DNA of 64,000 nt from positions 496,001 through 560,000 of the forward strand of contig NZ_CP013254.1 of the NCBI RefSeq assembly GCF_001482365.1. Reading direction: 5' to 3'. This DNA comes from Kocuria flava (lineage in GTDB: Bacteria; Actinomycetota; Actinomycetes; Actinomycetales; Micrococcaceae). This document shows, one piece after another, positions 16,025 to 24,109 of the stretch. Every line of letters starts with the position of its first letter. The stretch's first letter is position 1. Under the pieces are notes generated by a model. That model did not search any database and had not been told where the DNA came from. It was given only the letters and a program-made list of their open reading frames with translations. Made by a program: the position numbers and the translations under genes.

Positions 16025-18604
16025 TCAGTCCCGGCGCCCGGCGCCGACCAGCTCGGGCTCGGCGTCCGGGTCGGGGCCGGGCCCGGTGCCGCCCCAGCCG
16101 TCGGCGGTCCCGGACGGGCCGTCCCCGGCCGGATCGTCCCCCGCGGCCGGCTCCTCGGCCTCGCGGCGCAGGGACTCGCCCTCGACGTCGACGTCCGGCA
16201 GGATCCGGTCCAGCCAGCGCGGCAGCCACCACGCCCGGTCCCCGAGCAGGTGCATGGTCGCGGGGATCAGCATCATGCGCACCACGAAGGCGTCGACGAG
16301 CACCCCGAAGGCGAGGCCGAAGCCCATGGGCCGGATCATCGCCATGTGGGAGAAGACGAAGCCGGCGAACACGGAGATCATGATGATCGCCGCGGCCGTG
16401 ACCACGGCCCGGCCCGCGGTGAGCCCCTCCTGGACGGCGGCGCGGGCGGAGCGCCCGTGCACGAAGGCCTCGCGCATCCCCGAGACGAGGAACAGCTGGT
16501 AGTCCATGGCCAGGCCGAAGAGCACGCCCACGAGGATGGTCGGCAGGAAGCTCAGCACCGGCCCCGGCGCGTGCACGCCGAGGAGCCCGCCGAGCCAGCC
16601 CCACTGGTAGATCGCCACGACCGCGCCGAAGGCGGCGAAGAGGGAGAGCATGAACCCGGCGGTGGCCACGACCGGCACGAGCACGGAGCGGAAGACCAGC
16701 ACCAGCAGCACGAGCGAGAGCCCGATCACCACGGTCAGGTACAGCGGCAGCGCGTCGGCCAGCAGCTGGGAGACGTCGATGTTGCCGCCGGTCTGGCCGG
16801 TGACCCCGATCCGCACGCCCTGCTCGTCCTCCAGCTGCGGGGACAGGGCCCGCAGGTCGTTGACCAGCTGCTCGGTGGACTCGGCGGCGGGGCCGTCGGC
16901 GGGCACCACCTGGAACACCGCGGTGCCGTTGTCCTCCGAGAGCCCGGCCGGGACCACGGAGACGACGTCGTCCTCGGCCATGAGCGCCTCGCCCACGTCC
17001 ACCTGCAGCTCGGCGGCCCCGTCCGCGTCCGTGCCCTCGGGCAGGTCGGCGACCACGAGCAGCGGGCCGTTGGCCCCGGCGCCGAACTTCTCCTCGATGA
17101 CCTGGTAGGTGCGGTACTGGGTGGAGTCCTCCGGCTCGGAGGAGGCGTCCGGCAGGCCCAGGCGCATCGAGGCCGCCGGCAGCGCGACGAGCACGAGGGC
17201 GAGCACACCGACCACGAGCGTGACCACCGGGTGGCGGGTGGCCACCCCGGGACGGGGCTCGCCCAGGTGCGCGGGGCGCCGGGCCGCCCGGGCCCGCGCC
17301 CGCGCGGAGAGCAGGCGCTGCCCGACCAGCGACAGCAGCGCGGGGGTAAGGGTCACGGCGATGAGCACGGCCACGGCCACGCAGACCGCAGCGGCGGTGC
17401 CCATCACACCCAGGAAGGGGATGCCGGTGACGTTGAGCGCGGCCAGGGCGATGATCACGGTCAGGCCCGCGAAGACCACGGCGTTGCCGGAGGTGCCGGT
17501 GGCCAGCCCGATCGAGCGGTGCAGCCCGGTGCCGGCCAGCAGCTGCTGGCGGTGGCGGTTGAGGATGAACAGGGAGTAGTCGATGCCCACGGCCAGCCCG
17601 AGCATCACGCCCAGCATCGGGGTCACCGACATCATGTCCACGGCCCCGGAGAAGGACAGCACGCCGAGGGCGCCGATCGCCACGCCGGTGAGCGCCATGA
17701 GGATGGGCAGGCCCGCGGCCACGAGGGTGCCGAGCATGACCAGCAGCACGATCCCGGCGATGACCACGCCGATCACCTCGGCGGGGCCGAAGAGCTGGGA
17801 GATGTCCTGGGTGATCTCCAGGGAGTAGTCGGCCTGCACGCCGTCGAGCTCGGCGCCGTCGACGGCGTCCTGCAGCGCCTGCTTGTCCTCGGCGGTGACC
17901 GCCTGCTGCTCCTCGGTGAAGGTCACCACGGCCATGGCCGCGGTGCCGTCCCGGGAGACCGTGCGGGTCTCCTCGGCCAGGGCGAGCAGCCGCTCGCCCC
18001 GGTCCAGCTCGGGCAGGCCCGCGGCGAGCTGCTCGCGGTTGCGCTCGAGCTCGGCACGGCCCTCGTCGAGGGTCTCCTGCTGCTCGTCGAGGCGGTCCTC
18101 CACCCGGTCCAGGGCGCCGGCGCGCTCGGCCTGCTCGCGGGCGTCGTCGAGCTCGGCCTGCCCCTCGTCGAGGGTCTCCTCGGCCGCTTCCAGCTGCTCC
18201 TGCCCGTCGGCGGCCCGGGCGCGCCCGTCCTCGAGCTGCTGCCGCTGGTCCTCCCGCTGCTCCTGCGCGGTGAAGGGGTTCAGCACGGCGTCGACGCCCG
18301 GGGACTCCTCGGCCGCCGCGAGGGCGTCGCCGACCTGTGCGCGCTGGGCGGCGGTGAAGGGCTCGCCGTCCTCGGTGGTGAACACGATCCGGCCCGTGCC
18401 GTGCCCGGCGTCGGGCAGCTCGGTCTGCAGCCGGTCGGCGAGGCGCTGGGTCTCGGTGCCGGGCACGGTGATGGCGTTGGTCAGCTGGCCGCCGAAGGCC
18501 GCGAAGGCCCCGCCGGCGAGGAGCAGGACCGCGGCCCAGGCCGCGACCACGGCCCAGGCGCGGCGGGCGGCGAAGCGCCCGAGTCGGTACAGCAGGTGTG
18601 CCAT
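16025..18604 (-). CDS. MMPL/RND family transporter with a coiled-coil insertion
   Basis: The protein has 859 residues with two repeats of one helix, a large external loop and five helices, as in MmpL/YdfJ exporters. TM motifs include MLGVMLGLAVGIDYSLFILN and, in the second half, ILVGVLFGLAMDYQLFLVSG; the paired Asp-Tyr residues are the proton-relay positions. The first external loop holds a long charged coiled coil (about 105-205, repeated Glu/Gln/Arg heptads such as TLDEGQAELDDAREQAERAG). It exports lipids, drugs or envelope components; the cargo is unknown. It lies 150 bases after tetR on the same strand and is probably repressed by it. Confidence 0.9.
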   Translation of the reverse strand: MAHLLYRLGRFAARRAWAVVAAWAAVLLLAGGAFAAFGGQLTNAITVPGTETQRLADRLQTELPDAGHGTGRIVFTTEDGEPFTAAQRAQVGDALAAAEESPGVDAVLNPFTAQEQREDQRQQLEDGRARAADGQEQLEAAEETLDEGQAELDDAREQAERAGALDRVEDRLDEQQETLDEGRAELERNREQLAAGLPELDRGERLLALAEETRTVSRDGTAAMAVVTFTEEQQAVTAEDKQALQDAVDGAELDGVQADYSLEITQDISQLFGPAEVIGVVIAGIVLLVMLGTLVAAGLPILMALTGVAIGALGVLSFSGAVDMMSVTPMLGVMLGLAVGIDYSLFILNRHRQQLLAGTGLHRSIGLATGTSGNAVVFAGLTVIIALAALNVTGIPFLGVMGTAAAVCVAVAVLIAVTLTPALLSLVGQRLLSARARARAARRPAHLGEPRPGVATRHPVVTLVVGVLALVLVALPAASMRLGLPDASSEPEDSTQYRTYQVIEEKFGAGANGPLLVVADLPEGTDADGAAELQVDVGEALMAEDDVVSVVPAGLSEDNGTAVFQVVPADGPAAESTEQLVNDLRALSPQLEDEQGVRIGVTGQTGGNIDVSQLLADALPLYLTVVIGLSLVLLVLVFRSVLVPVVATAGFMLSLFAAFGAVVAIYQWGWLGGLLGVHAPGPVLSFLPTILVGVLFGLAMDYQLFLVSGMREAFVHGRSARAAVQEGLTAGRAVVTAAAIIMISVFAGFVFSHMAMIRPMGFGLAFGVLVDAFVVRMMLIPATMHLLGDRAWWLPRWLDRILPDVDVEGESLRREAEEPAAGDDPAGDGPSGTADGWGGTGPGPDPDAEPELVGAGRRD

Positions 18605-18754
18605 GTCTCTTCTTCTGTTCGTCTCTGTCGGGTCGGTCGGCCCGGCGCCCCGGCGAGGGGCCCGGGCGGGGTGCTCCCGGATCGGGGTGCACCAGGAGCC
18701 GGAGTGCTTGGGGCGGCGCTGCCCCGGGGGTCGATGCTCCAGGGGCGGGGCGGT

Positions 18755-19537
18755 TCAGGGGCGAGGCGTTTCCGGACCGGGCGTCCCGGCACCGGGTGCC
18801 TCCGGACCAGGCGTCCCGGCACCGGGTGCCTCCGGACTAGGCGTCCCGGCACCGGGCGCTCCGCCACCGGGGGCCGGGTCGGCGAAGCCGTGGCGCAGCC
18901 GTTCCACGGCCTCGCGCAGCACCCGCAGCCACGTGCTGCGGCTCGCGGGGGTGTCCACCGCGCCGGTCTCCTCGGCCCACCGCTGGAACGCGACGGCCAG
19001 GGCGTGCAGGAGCAGGGTCGCGAGCAGGTCCACGGTGAACGCGGGGGCCTCGGGCACGCGGTCGGTGATCTCGGCGGCCAGCCGGGCGGTGAGGGTCTCG
19101 ATCACCTCGTGCGACCACACCGCGGTGGTCGGGCTGTTCTCGCTCGCGCCCATGAGCCGGGCGATGTGGCACATGGCGGGGACGAGCTCGGTGCGCTCGA
19201 TGACGTCGGCCAGCTGCTCGAGCACGGCGCCGATGCTCGGCTCGGCCGGCGGCGGGGTGGCCTCCACGACGCGCGCGAAGTTGTCGACGAAGACCCCGAG
19301 CAGCTCGCTGAAGCGGGCGTGGACGGCGTCGTCGGCCGCGGCGAAGTGGTTGAAGATCGTCCGCCGGGACACGCCGGCCCGGTCGGCGAGGTCGGTGACG
19401 GTGAACCCGCCCAGTCCCCGCTCCTCGGCCAGGGCCGCCGCGGCGTCGATGATGGCGCGGCGGTTGTGGTACTTCACCGCCTCGCGCCGGTCGTGCGGCG
19501 GGCGGTCGGGTGCGGGCTCGGCGGGCAGGGTCGTCAC
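18755..19537 (-). CDS. TetR family transcriptional repressor with a Pro/Gly repeat tail
   Basis: The protein has 260 residues. The N-terminal DNA-binding domain (about 20-70) contains the helix-turn-helix FTVTDLADRAGVSRRTIFNHF; the rest to about residue 220 is the ligand and dimer domain. The last 40 residues are three near-identical PEAPGAGTPG repeats with no family counterpart, encoded by a 30-base tandem repeat at about 18770-18860. The start is GTG, and the promoter -10 (TAGTGT) is only 8 bases away, so the mRNA may be leaderless. The operator palindromes at 19553-19583 overlap that promoter, which indicates autorepression together with mmpL. Confidence 0.88.
   Translation of the reverse strand: MTTLPAEPAPDRPPHDRREAVKYHNRRAIIDAAAALAEERGLGGFTVTDLADRAGVSRRTIFNHFAAADDAVHARFSELLGVFVDNFARVVEATPPPAEPSIGAVLEQLADVIERTELVPAMCHIARLMGASENSPTTAVWSHEVIETLTARLAAEITDRVPEAPAFTVDLLATLLLHALAVAFQRWAEETGAVDTPASRSTWLRVLREAVERLRHGFADPAPGGGAPGAGTPSPEAPGAGTPGPEAPGAGTPGPETPRP
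18770..18860. repeat. 30-base tandem repeat encoding the TetR C-terminal tail
   Basis: Three copies of a unit of the form GGCGTCCCGGCACCGGGTGC plus CTCCGGACCA, with few differences, follow one another. They encode PGPEAPGAGT on the minus strand. Copy number may vary between strains. Confidence 0.75.
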
Positions 19538-19545
19538 GAGTGCTT

Positions 19546-19596
19546 ACACTACGTGCAATGGTGCACACAGTGCAAAGTTGCACGGCGTGCAATGGT
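19546..19596. promoter_or_regulatory. TetR operator array overlapping the tetR promoter
   Basis: Two inverted repeats stand in tandem: GTGCAATGGTGCAC (19553-19566, 5-base arms) and GTGCAAAGTTGCAC (19570-19583, perfect 6-base arms). A further GTGCAATGG half site lies at 19588-19596. Read on the minus strand, TTGCAC (19570-19575) is a -35 and TAGTGT (19546-19551) a -10, 18 bases apart, so the palindromes cover the promoter. Steric autorepression by the TetR protein is the simplest reading. Confidence 0.7.
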
Positions 19597-19771
19597 TCTT
19601 GGCAGCCCGGCACGGCATCGTCGCCCGCTCCCGGGTCACGAGGCGATCACGATCCGCGGGGAGACCCCGGCGAACCCCCGGGATCGCTGGCGATCCGCCG
19701 ATCAGCATGCGTACGGTCGCCACCGGCCCCCGGAACCGGCCGGGCGCCGCACGACGAACGAGGAGACCACC

Positions 19772-20182
19772 ATGCGCCGCCTTCCCCGCACCACCGCCGC
19801 CGCTGCCGCCCTCCTGCTCGCGGGCACCGTGGCGGGCTGCGCCGAGGAGACCGAGCTGACCCAGGCCGACCAGTCCGGGGTGCCCACCGAGGAGCTCGTC
19901 GGGGAGACCATGACCCTCACCGGGGAGGTGCAGGCGGTCCTGGCGCACCAGGTGATCGCCATCGGCGCCGAGGACACGCTGGTGATGGCCGAGCAGCTGC
20001 CGGAGGGCATCATGGTGGGCGACGAGGTCGAGGCCACCGGCACGGTCGAGGAGCGCGACGTCTTCACCGTCGACGATCTCGAGTCCCTGCAGACGGTCAC
20101 CGACCAGGAGACCGCGCAGCTCTACGTCGACCGCGGCGAGGAGCCGATCCTCGTCGACGCCACCGTCACCGCCGCCGGCTGA
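19772..20182 (+). CDS. Small exported lipoprotein with a probable OB-like domain
   Basis: The protein has 136 residues. The signal peptide ends in the lipobox VAGC at about residue 23. The mature part has alternating beta-strand-like segments (MTLTGEVQAVLAHQVIAIG, EDTLVMAEQLP, VGDEVEATGTVEERD) that look like a small barrel of the bacterial OB type. No enzyme motif is seen. A GGAG ribosome binding site precedes the ATG. It is divergent from tetR, and the operator array lies about 180 bases upstream, so shared control is possible but not shown. Confidence 0.7.
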   Translation: MRRLPRTTAAAAALLLAGTVAGCAEETELTQADQSGVPTEELVGETMTLTGEVQAVLAHQVIAIGAEDTLVMAEQLPEGIMVGDEVEATGTVEERDVFTVDDLESLQTVTDQETAQLYVDRGEEPILVDATVTAAG

Positions 20183-20202
20183 TCCCGTCCCGGGCGGTCC
20201 GG

Positions 20203-20330
20203 CCCGGCCCCCTCCCCGACTCCGACTCCTGGCCCGGCCCCGGTCCCGACCCCCGGGCCAGCCCCGGTCCCGGCCCCCGGGCCAGCCCCGACCCCGGACT
20301 CCGGACCCAGTCCCTCGGCTCCCACGCCCG
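20203..20330. repeat. Low-complexity C-rich direct repeats downstream of the lipoprotein gene
   Basis: Copies of CCCCGGGCCAGCCCC and related CCGGTCCCGACCCC units follow each other between two genes. No coding potential of interest or clear hairpin is visible. They are probably repeats produced by replication slippage. Confidence 0.5.
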
Positions 20331-20492
20331 GGCGGCGAGGCCCGGGCGATCGCCGCGGGAACGACGGCATCCCGGAGCGGGGCCCTGGCCTTCCGGCGAG
20401 ACCCGGGAGTAGGATCGGTCGGGACCGAACAGATCAGCAGGCTGACCTTCCGTGCCCGCGCGGCAGGGGGCCGGCCGCGAGAAGGAGGACCG

Positions 20493-21668
20493 ATGAAGGC
20501 TCTGACCTGGCAGGGAAAGCGCTCCGTGAGCGTCGAGGAGGTCCCGGACCCGCGGATCCAGGAGCCCACGGACGCGATCGTGCGGATCACCTCGACCGGC
20601 ATCTGCGGCTCCGACCTGCACCTGTACGAGGTGCTCGGCCCGTTCATGGACAAGGGCGACATCATCGGCCACGAGCCGATGGGCATCGTCGAGGAGGTCG
20701 GCCCGGCGGTCACCCACATCACGGCGGGGGACCGCGTGGTGATCCCCTTCAACGTCTCGTGCGGGCACTGCTTCATGTGCAAGCAGGGCCTGCAGTCCCA
20801 GTGCGAGACCACCCAGGTGCGGGAGTACAACAGCGGCGCGGCGTTCCTGGGCTACTCCCGGCTCTACGGCTCGGTGCCGGGCGGGCAGGCCGAGTACCTG
20901 CGCGTGCCGCACGCCGACTACGGGCCGATCAAGGTGCCGCAGACCGGTGAGGACGAGCGCTACCTGTACCTCTCCGACGTGGTGCCCACCGCCTGGCAGG
21001 CCGTGAAGTACGCCGCTCCTCCCGAGGGCGGCTCGCTCGCGGTGCTCGGTCTGGGCCCGATCGGGCAGATGTCCGCCCGGATCGGCCGCCACCTGGGCTA
21101 CCGCGTCATCGCGGTCGACCCGGTCGCCGAGCGGCGGGCCATGGCCGAGCGCCACGGCGTCGAGACGATGGACTCCGCCGGGGACGTCGCCGAGCGGCTG
21201 AAGGACCTCACCGACGGGCGCGGCCCGGACGCGGTGGTCGACGCCGTGGGCATGGAGGCGCACGGCTCGCACGTGGCCGGCGCGGCGCACAAGGCGGTCG
21301 GCCTGCTGCCGTCGCCGCTGGGCCGCAAGGCCATGGAGACCGCCGGGGTGGACAAGCTCGGGGCCCTCTACACGGCCATCGACGCCGTCCGGCGCGGCGG
21401 GACGATCTCCCTCAGCGGCGTGTACGGCGGCATGAAGGACCCGATGCCGATGCTCACGCTGTTCGACAAGCAGATCCAGCTGCGCATGGGCCAGTGCAAC
21501 GTGCGCTACTGGACCGACGAGCTGCTGCCGCTCGTGGACGACCCCTCCGACCCGCTGGGCGTGCTGGACCTCGCGACCCACCGGGTGCCGCTGGAGCGGG
21601 CCCCGGAGATGTACGAGACGTTCCAGAAGAAGGAGGACGGCTGCATCAAGGTGGTGCTCAAGCCGTAG
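20493..21668 (+). CDS. Zinc-dependent alcohol dehydrogenase, formaldehyde-dehydrogenase-like
   Basis: The protein has 391 residues of the medium-chain dehydrogenase family. Catalytic zinc ligands Cys38 and His60-Glu61 are present, as are the four structural zinc cysteines Cys90, Cys93, Cys96 and Cys104. The Rossmann motif VLGLGPIGQ follows at about 185. The long insert around 265-290 (KAVGLLPSPLGRKAMETAG) is typical of the glutathione-independent formaldehyde dehydrogenase subgroup. It oxidises a primary alcohol or aldehyde with NAD(P). AGAAGGAGG is a strong ribosome binding site. It appears to be a single-gene unit. Confidence 0.87.
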   Translation: MKALTWQGKRSVSVEEVPDPRIQEPTDAIVRITSTGICGSDLHLYEVLGPFMDKGDIIGHEPMGIVEEVGPAVTHITAGDRVVIPFNVSCGHCFMCKQGLQSQCETTQVREYNSGAAFLGYSRLYGSVPGGQAEYLRVPHADYGPIKVPQTGEDERYLYLSDVVPTAWQAVKYAAPPEGGSLAVLGLGPIGQMSARIGRHLGYRVIAVDPVAERRAMAERHGVETMDSAGDVAERLKDLTDGRGPDAVVDAVGMEAHGSHVAGAAHKAVGLLPSPLGRKAMETAGVDKLGALYTAIDAVRRGGTISLSGVYGGMKDPMPMLTLFDKQIQLRMGQCNVRYWTDELLPLVDDPSDPLGVLDLATHRVPLERAPEMYETFQKKEDGCIKVVLKP

Positions 21669-21749
21669 TCCACGCCGTGCGCACCGTGCCCCGGTGCTGC
21701 GACCCGCCCCCGACCGGGGCCGGCCGCGGCGCCGGGGCCTGCACGGGTC

Positions 21750-23015
21750 TCAGCCCACGGTGATGCGCACCCGCGCCGGGCGCAGGGCCTCGAGGTCGCC
21801 GTCGAGGGCGAGCGCGGGCGTGGTCGAGCCGCGGGCCGGCGCGGGCACCCCGCGCAGCGCCAGCCGCAGGGCCAGCTCGACGGTCAGCCAGGGGGTCGTG
21901 CCGTAGCCGGGGTTGCCCTCGGCCTCGAGCACCCCGGCGAAGGCCGAGCCCTCGTGCGTGGTGAAGCTCCCGCGGGTCCGCCAGGACCAGCCGGTGAGCA
22001 CGTCGCCCTCCGGGCCGGTGCCCGCCGCCGGCAGGACCCGCTCCAGGACCCCGGCCAGACGCTCCCGCACCGGGTGCGGCAGCCGCACGGCCAGGCCGGT
22101 GAGCGCCTGGCCCGCCGCGGACGCGTGCGCGGCGGCCCGCCGGAGGAGCCCGGCCGTCCCGCCGGCGGGGCCGAGGTCGACGGCCTCCCGGAACAGCAGC
22201 GGGTGCGCGGCGGCCCCCGGGACCGGGCTGAGCGCCTGGGTGCGGTGCACCACCGGCGGGTTGATCGCCGCGAGCGGGCTCATCGGCGCGAGCACCCGTC
22301 CGCCGGCCGTGCGGGCCCGCAGCCGCAGCGGGCTGGTGCGGCGCACGGATCCCGCGAGGGGGCCGGGGGTGCGGGCGGCGGGGTCGTCGAGCCGCACGGG
22401 GTCCCGGTCGCGCAGGATCTCGACGAGGCTGCGCAGCGTTCCGCCGGAGACCGCGTCCGAGAACCCGGCCCCGGACGGGGTGCGCACCGAGGTGACGAGG
22501 TCGGCGCTGCGCAGCACCTCCCCGCGGGCGGCGGCGTGGCGGCGGGCGGCGTCCACCAGGACGTCGGCGGGCAGCGCCTCGAAGCCGGCGGTGTGCACGA
22601 GCGCGATCCCGGCGGCGCGGGCGGGCTCGTGCAGGTCGCGGTCGGTGCGCCGGGACAGCGCGGTCTCCCCGGTGAGGTCGAGGTAGGAGGCGCCCTCGGC
22701 CACGCACGCGGCGAGCACGGGCGGGGCGAGGCGGGTGTAGGGCCCGGCGAGGTCCACGACCACGTCGGCCCGGCGCACGAACGCCCGCAGGGAGGCGTCG
22801 TCGGCGATGTCCGTGCGCAGGATCTCCGGCTCGGGCAGGCCGCGCCGCGCGCACAGCGCCCGCACCGCCCCGGGGTCCCGGGCACCGACGACGACGCCCG
22901 CCCCCTCCGCCGCGGCCCGCTCGACGAGGTGGGCCAGCGCCGTGCGCCCGGTGATGCCGGTGGCGCCGAGCAGGCCCACCACCGGCCGGTCGTTGCCGCT
23001 GCGGTCGTCGTCCAT
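21750..23015 (-). CDS. Saccharopine dehydrogenase-like NAD(P)-binding oxidoreductase
   Basis: The protein has 421 residues. The N-terminal Rossmann motif is GLLGATGITGR (about 14-24), followed by VVVGARDPGAVRAL and the VVVDLAGPYTRL segment typical of saccharopine-dehydrogenase/trans-enoyl-reductase relatives. The C-terminal half contains the GYGTTPWLTVELAL helix seen in the same group. In mycobacteria such proteins reduce polyketide-like lipids; the substrate here is unknown. TAGAGT lies six bases before the ATG (23022-23027), so the gene is probably transcribed without a leader. Confidence 0.8.
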   Translation of the reverse strand: MDDDRSGNDRPVVGLLGATGITGRTALAHLVERAAAEGAGVVVGARDPGAVRALCARRGLPEPEILRTDIADDASLRAFVRRADVVVDLAGPYTRLAPPVLAACVAEGASYLDLTGETALSRRTDRDLHEPARAAGIALVHTAGFEALPADVLVDAARRHAAARGEVLRSADLVTSVRTPSGAGFSDAVSGGTLRSLVEILRDRDPVRLDDPAARTPGPLAGSVRRTSPLRLRARTAGGRVLAPMSPLAAINPPVVHRTQALSPVPGAAAHPLLFREAVDLGPAGGTAGLLRRAAAHASAAGQALTGLAVRLPHPVRERLAGVLERVLPAAGTGPEGDVLTGWSWRTRGSFTTHEGSAFAGVLEAEGNPGYGTTPWLTVELALRLALRGVPAPARGSTTPALALDGDLEALRPARVRITVG

Positions 23016-23021
23016 CCGCCC

Positions 23022-23027
23022 ACTCTA
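23022..23027 (-). promoter_or_regulatory. Probable -10 element of a leaderless promoter
   Basis: On the minus strand TAGAGT is followed by six bases (GGGCGG) and the ATG at 23015. No separate Shine-Dalgarno sequence is possible with a start at the expected +1. Confidence 0.45.
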
Positions 23028-23090
23028 GGTCCGGGCCGCGGGGCGTGACAGGCTGGAGGAGGGCGGTGCGGCAGGCACCCGCCGCCCGCC

Positions 23091-23115
23091 GCACCGCACC
23101 GCACCGCACCGCACC
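23091..23115. repeat. Five tandem copies of GCACC
   Basis: A perfect pentanucleotide run lies between the divergent genes starting at 23015 and 23137, shortly before the latter. Slippage there could change promoter or leader spacing. Confidence 0.7.
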
Positions 23116-23136
23116 ACCGCACCGAGAGGCCGTCCG

Positions 23137-24006
23137 ATGAGCGCCACCCCCTCCCCCGCCCGCCCGCAGGACCCGGAGGTCCGGGACCGGCCCACCGGCG
23201 CGGACCGCGCCCGCCAGGTGGTGGTGACCCTCAGCGAGATCGCCTGCGTGCTCGGCACCCTCGTGGGCATCGGGATCTTCGGCACCCGCGTCGAGGAGTC
23301 CTCCGGCGGCGACCTCGCCGCGGACGCGACCCTGCTCGCCCCGGCCGGACCGGCCTTCTCCATCTGGTCGGTGATCTACCTGGGCCTGGCCGCGTACACC
23401 GTCTGGCAGTGGCTGCCCTCCCGCGCCACGGACCCGAGGCTCCGGGCCACGGGCTGGCTCGCGGCCGCCTCGATGCTGCTCAACGCCGGCTGGCTGCTGG
23501 TCACCCAGCAGGGGTGGATCTGGGCCAGTGTCGTGGTGATCGTGGCGCTCGTGCTGGTGCTGGGGCTGCTCGTGGACCGGCTCCAGCGGGTGCCCGGCCG
23601 GGACGGGGTCGCCGACCGGGTCGTCGTGGACGGCACCTTCGGGCTGTACCTGGGCTGGGTCGCCGTGGCGACGGCGGCCAACGTCGCCGCCGCCCTCGTC
23701 TCCTCCGGCGTGCCGCAGGAGGGCCGGGGCGCGGAGTGGATCGGCGTCGTCGTCGTGCTCGTGCTCGCCGCGGTGGTCGCCGCGGTCCAGGCGCGGGTCG
23801 GCGGCCGCTGGGCGGTGGCCGCCGCCTCGGCGTGGGGGCTGTCGTGGATCGCCGTGGGGCGGGCCCTCGACGAGCCGTCCTCGATGCTCGTGGCCGGCGC
23901 CGCCACCGTGGCGGCCCTGCTCGTGGTCGCGGCGACCGCGGTGCTGCGCCGCCGGGCGCAGCGTCCCGGGACGCGGCAGGCTCCGGCGGGCTCGCGCGGC
24001 GCCTGA
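23137..24006 (+). CDS. Membrane protein related to TspO / tryptophan-rich sensory proteins
   Basis: The protein has 289 residues and about eight hydrophobic segments. Residues around 70-90 read PAGPAFSIWSVIYLGLA, resembling the PPGWVFPIVW-type first loop of TspO/MBR proteins. Tryptophans recur in later helices (TVWQWLP, AGWLLVTQQGWIWASVV). It is longer than classical TspO (about 160), so it is an extended actinobacterial form. TspO proteins bind tetrapyrroles or other small ligands; the role here is unknown. GAGAGG lies upstream of the ATG. Confidence 0.6.
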   Translation: MSATPSPARPQDPEVRDRPTGADRARQVVVTLSEIACVLGTLVGIGIFGTRVEESSGGDLAADATLLAPAGPAFSIWSVIYLGLAAYTVWQWLPSRATDPRLRATGWLAAASMLLNAGWLLVTQQGWIWASVVVIVALVLVLGLLVDRLQRVPGRDGVADRVVVDGTFGLYLGWVAVATAANVAAALVSSGVPQEGRGAEWIGVVVVLVLAAVVAAVQARVGGRWAVAAASAWGLSWIAVGRALDEPSSMLVAGAATVAALLVVAATAVLRRRAQRPGTRQAPAGSRGA

Positions 24007-24075
24007 CCCGCCACCCCGGCCGGGGACGGTCCCGTCCCACCCGGGACGCGGTCCCGCCGCGGCGGGGACCACGAT

Positions 24076-24099
24076 GCCGGCACCGCCGGAGGTGCCGGC
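24076..24099. terminator. Hairpin between convergent genes
   Basis: Nine-base perfect arms, GCCGGCACC and GGTGCCGGC, enclose a 6-base loop. It lies between genes ending at 24006 (+) and 24110 (-). Confidence 0.55.
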
Positions 24100-24109
24100 C
24101 GCGCCGCCG

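Noticed and set aside
16019..20182. Very long plus-strand open frame (1387 codons) across mmpL and tetR
   Set aside because: It is the antisense shadow of high-GC genes on the minus strand; only its last 136 codons (from 19772) look like a protein.
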